This document shows positions 61,587 through 64,000 of a DNA stretch of 64,000 nt, piece by piece. This stretch comes from Kribbella pittospori (lineage in GTDB: Bacteria > Actinomycetota > Actinomycetes > Propionibacteriales > Kribbellaceae): assembly GCF_004331465.1 (NCBI RefSeq), contig NZ_SJKB01000003.1:434001-498000 (forward strand). Direction: 5' to 3'. Within the stretch, counting starts at the first letter, position 1, and every line of letters begins with the position of its first letter. The notes beneath the pieces were generated by a model. That model was not told the DNA's origin. It made no database searches and was given only the letters and a program-made list of their open reading frames with translations. The position numbers were made by a program, and so were the translations under genes.

Positions 61587-61613
61587 TGTCACAGGCGGCC
61601 GGACTGTCTCGTC
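61587..61613 (+). promoter_or_regulatory. ECF41-type promoter (TGTCACA-N16-CGTC)
   Basis: TGTCACA (61587-61593) and CGTC (61610-61613) are separated by exactly 16 nt, which matches the published ECF41 consensus as I recall it. It lies 44 nt before the epimerase start that leads the epimerase/ECF41 operon, so the sigma factor should be autoregulated. Confidence 0.75.
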
Positions 61614-61656
61614 TCGGGCTCGTAGGAACAGTCTTGAAAGCGGAAAGGTGATGATC

Positions 61657-62589
61657 ATGCGGGTGTTCGTGGCAGGTGGAACCGGAGTGCTCGGGCGGCG
61701 GCTGGTGCCGCAGTTGCTGGCGCGGGGACACCAGGTGACGGCTACCACCACGAGCTCCAGCAAGTTGGACCTGCTGGAGAAGCTCGGCGCCGAGGCCGTC
61801 GTGATGGATGGGCTGGACGCCGCGTCGGTCGGAGAGGCGGTGGCCAAAGCTCGGCCCGAGGCGATCGTGCATCAGATGACCGCCATCTCCGTGGCCCACG
61901 CGGGCAAGCCGGACATGAAGCACATGGATCGGTGGTTCGCCGGTACGAACCGGCTGCGGACCGAGGGGACGGATCACCTGCTCGCGGCCGCCGAGGCGAC
62001 TGGCGTGACCAACTTCGTGGCGCAGGGGTACGGCGCCTGGAACGGCATCCGTACCGGCGGCTGGGTCAAGACCGAGCAGGACCCGGTGGACCCGATGACG
62101 GGCACGCCGGCCGAGCCCGGAATGGCGGCGATCGGTCACGTCGAGGAGGTCGTGGTCAAGGCGGGCGGCGCGGTACTGCGGTATGGCTGGTTCTACGGGC
62201 CTGGTGCTATGGAGGATCTGGTCGAGCCCGTGCGCAAGCGGCAGTTCCCGGTCGTCGGGGGAGGCGACGGGTATTGCTCGTGGGTGCATCTCGACGACGC
62301 GGCGAGCGCTACAGTCCTGGCTGTGGAGCAGCAGGCCAAAGGTGTGTTCGACATCGTCGACGACGAACCGGCGCCGGCCAACGTGTGGCTGCCCTACCTG
62401 GCCGAGTCCGCGGGAGCGAAGCGGCCGATGCGGTTCCCCAGCTGGCTCGCCCGCCCGCTGGCCGGGGACGTGGCGGTCATGATGATGACCGAGGGCCGGG
62501 GGTTCTCCAACGCCAAGGCCAAGCGGGAGCTCGGTTGGGAACTGCGCTACCCGTCCTGGCGGCAGGGCTTCAAGGCAGAGCTGGCATGA
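61657..62589 (+). CDS. NAD-dependent epimerase/dehydratase family protein
   Basis: A 310-aa extended-SDR protein. The cofactor motif GGTGVLG lies at residues 7-13; the region YGAWNGIRTG has a Tyr but no Lys four residues on, so catalysis may be atypical. The ATG at 61657 is preferred over 61651 because GGAAAGG ends 9 nt upstream. ECF41 sigma genes are typically beside a carboxymuconolactone decarboxylase, oxidoreductase or epimerase gene; this is the epimerase version. It overlaps the sigma gene by 4 nt. Confidence 0.88.
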   Translation: MRVFVAGGTGVLGRRLVPQLLARGHQVTATTTSSSKLDLLEKLGAEAVVMDGLDAASVGEAVAKARPEAIVHQMTAISVAHAGKPDMKHMDRWFAGTNRLRTEGTDHLLAAAEATGVTNFVAQGYGAWNGIRTGGWVKTEQDPVDPMTGTPAEPGMAAIGHVEEVVVKAGGAVLRYGWFYGPGAMEDLVEPVRKRQFPVVGGGDGYCSWVHLDDAASATVLAVEQQAKGVFDIVDDEPAPANVWLPYLAESAGAKRPMRFPSWLARPLAGDVAVMMMTEGRGFSNAKAKRELGWELRYPSWRQGFKAELA

Positions 62590-63512
62590 CGCGTGCCGAG
62601 GAGTTCGAAGAGCTGCGACCGTTGCTGTTCTCGATCGCCTACCGGCTCCTCGGCAGCGTGAGCGAGGCAGAGGACGCGGTCCAGGAGACCTGGCTGCGGT
62701 GGGAATCCTCGCCGACAACGCCCGCCTCGACCAAGGCGTTCCTGTCCGCGATCGTGACTCGCATCTCGATCGACGTACTGCGGTCGGCCCGCGTCCGGCG
62801 GGAGACGTACGTCGGGCCGTGGTTCCCCGAGCCCTTGCTGGCGGACCCGTACCAGGATCCGGAGCGTGCGGCGGAGTTGGCCGACTCGCTGTCGATGGCG
62901 GCTTTGCTCTTGCTGGAACGGCTGAGTCCGCTCGAGCGTGCGGTCTTCGTACTGCGGGATGTGTTCGGGTTCGGCTTCCCGGAAATCGCGTCGGCGGTGG
63001 AGCGGTCGGAGGCGGCGTGCCGTCAGCTCGCGGTGCGGGCGCGGCGTCATATGGATGCGGGCCGGCCGCGGTTCGAGGCGGACCGCGCCGAGCGCGACGT
63101 ACTCGCCTCGCGATTCTTCGACGCGTTCAGCGAAGGGGATGTCGACAGTCTGCAGGAGTTGCTCGCAGCCGACGTACGCATGGTCAGCGACAGCGGCGGC
63201 AAGGCCCCGCAGTGGGGCACCGGCATCAACGGCGCCGGCAAGGTGGCCCGCCTCCTCGTCTCCCTGGTCGCGCCGTTCACCCAGATCGGCGGCACGGTCG
63301 AACCTCACGCCCTGAACGGCCAACCCGGCGCCATCCTGCGCGACCGCGACGGCAAGGTCATCAACACCTGGACCCTGGACATCCAAGCCGGCCGGATCCA
63401 GACCATCCGCACCGTCATCAACCCCGACAAGCTCACCCACGTAGGACCGGTAGCCGACTCCTGGTCAGTACTCCGGCAAGCCACGCAGACGCGTCGCCCG
63501 CCCACCTCTTAG
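62586..63512 (+). CDS. ECF41 family RNA polymerase sigma factor (SigJ-like) with SnoaL-like C-terminus
   Basis: A 308-aa sigma factor. Region 2 (residues about 8-70; LLFSIAYRLLGSVSEAEDAVQETWLRW) and region 4 (about 105-155; LSPLERAVFVLRDVFGFGFPEIA) are followed by a SnoaL-like domain. ECF41 landmarks are present: WFPEP (79-83, usually WLPEP), DSGGK (202-206, usually DGGGK) and NPDKL (279-283). In this group the C-terminal domain replaces an anti-sigma factor, holding activity in check and also needed for it. The last 20 residues beyond NPDKL are Ser/Thr/Arg-rich. Start ATG 62586 overlaps the epimerase stop. Confidence 0.93.
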   Translation: MTRAEEFEELRPLLFSIAYRLLGSVSEAEDAVQETWLRWESSPTTPASTKAFLSAIVTRISIDVLRSARVRRETYVGPWFPEPLLADPYQDPERAAELADSLSMAALLLLERLSPLERAVFVLRDVFGFGFPEIASAVERSEAACRQLAVRARRHMDAGRPRFEADRAERDVLASRFFDAFSEGDVDSLQELLAADVRMVSDSGGKAPQWGTGINGAGKVARLLVSLVAPFTQIGGTVEPHALNGQPGAILRDRDGKVINTWTLDIQAGRIQTIRTVINPDKLTHVGPVADSWSVLRQATQTRRPPTS

Positions 63513-63520
63513 CCGACACG

Positions 63521-63558
63521 TCACCCGATCGATGGAAGCCGATCCCTCTGGCGGGTGA
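63521..63558 (+). terminator. Weak inverted repeat after the sigma gene
   Basis: TCACCCG (63521-63527) and CGGGTGA (63552-63558) are complementary, with a 24-nt loop that can pair further (GATC/GATC). It begins 8 nt after the stop. It is a possible terminator but not a strong one. Confidence 0.3.
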
Positions 63559-63593
63559 TCTCGCGCGGCCGTGGTGAGGCAATGCTGCAAGGC

Positions 63594-64000
63594 ATGATCG
63601 GACGTTTTCGCCGATGGCCGGAGTGGGGCGGCACGGCCGCGCGGGCATGGGCCGTGGTGTACGGCGCCATGGCCTGCTACTGGATCGCCGGTGGACGCCA
63701 AGGCCTTCCGATCGCGAACGTCGAGGGCGACCCGGCGTACGGCGTACCTGCTCCTGGTCCTCCTGTTGCCCTGGGCAACCGTGAAGTCCATCTGGATGCT
63801 CGGCGGATCCGCGCTCGGCGTGACTGCAACCGAGTGGACCGCCACGACATCGACGAGCGACCAGTCCTGGCTGAGCCGCGAACTGGCCCGAGCCGGCATC
63901 ACACCCCCCGACGCCGATCCCGCGCCCTTCACACCCAACGGCCTAGGCGCCATGATCCTGTTCGGCGGCACCGCCTTCACCGCCCTGGGAGCCGCCCTGG
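63594..64000 (+). pseudogene. Membrane protein gene, apparently frameshifted, cut by window end
   Basis: From ATG 63594 the first frame reads as a membrane protein (WPEWGGTAARAWAVVYGAMACYWIAGG). After about 63720 that frame becomes Arg/His-rich and loses coding character, while the +1 frame becomes clearly membrane-like (YLLLVLLLPWATVKSIWMLGG, GVTATEWT, MILFGGTAFTALGAAL) with high third-position GC. A single-base frameshift or small deletion near 63690-63730 would join them, unless it is a sequencing error. The general pattern resembles multi-pass actinobacterial proteins of unknown function. The 3' end lies outside the window. Confidence 0.55.

Noticed and set aside
63465..63980. A 171-codon minus-strand frame at the window end
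   Set aside because: No recognisable composition or motif; the plus strand shows membrane-protein coding character instead.

Overview
The window is high-GC DNA (close to 70% by eye, strong G/C at third codon positions). It has short intergenic gaps, many 4-nt start/stop overlaps, GTG starts, NarL-type two-component pairs, ROK and LacI regulators and an ECF41 sigma factor. This points to a soil actinobacterium. The mix of sugar ABC transporters and glycan enzymes would suit a Kribbella-like member of the Propionibacteriales, but that genus is a guess from gene content only. No rRNA, tRNA, CRISPR array, transposase or integrase was seen.

Layout. (1) 1-3493, minus: the end of a peptide/oligosaccharide-type ABC importer (permease cut by the window edge, lipoprotein binding protein) and a ROK sugar kinase, divergent from a ROK repressor (3611-4813). 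(2) 4840-9053: a small conserved protein, a NarL-type kinase/regulator pair, and a convergent ABC exporter with a small membrane protein. (3) 9241-14297, minus: an ABC exporter operon ending in a secreted beta-propeller/phosphoesterase. (4) 14610-16667: a HelD-like RNA polymerase recycling helicase. (5) 16657-22341, minus: a CoA-dependent catabolic operon (cyclase, acyl-CoA synthetase, APH-type kinase, ACAD11-like dehydrogenase, enoyl-CoA hydratase), divergent from a regulator that fuses an XRE domain to a TetR domain. (6) 23395-25758, minus: two phage-tail-like proteins without other phage genes. (7) 25891-32479: a large LuxR regulator with an atypical SDR, then a redoxin/hydrolase pair and an O-methyltransferase. 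(8) 32472-41416, minus: a seven-gene ROK-controlled operon with ABC sugar importer, sulfatase, GH51 arabinofuranosidase and MFS exporter, preceded by a perfect 48-nt palindrome. (9) 41532-46574: a response regulator divergent from a tandem of a membrane protein, a degenerate kinase and an intact kinase. (10) 46689-58026, plus: a nine-gene LacI-controlled operon with RbsD/FucU, an ADP-ribosylglycohydrolase-family protein, ABC importer, two sulfatases and a secreted beta-helix glycosidase. (11) 58011-61484, minus: a two-component pair with a CPBP protease, and an SDR. (12) 61657-63512: an epimerase and an ECF41 sigma factor behind a promoter that fits the ECF41 consensus. (13) 63594-64000: a membrane protein gene that appears frameshifted.

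How the parts fit. Regions 8 and 10 look like two separate systems that import sulfated or substituted oligosaccharides and desulfate them inside the cell: the three sulfatases have no signal peptide, and each system has its own local repressor and operator. Region 5 matches the bacterial kinase-plus-dehydrogenase route for 4-hydroxy acids. The most distinctive items are the LacI/sulfatase/ARH operon, the LvaA/LvaC/LvaE-like operon with its double-HTH regulator, the perfect palindrome before the ROK gene, the pseudo-kinase tandem and the ECF41 promoter.
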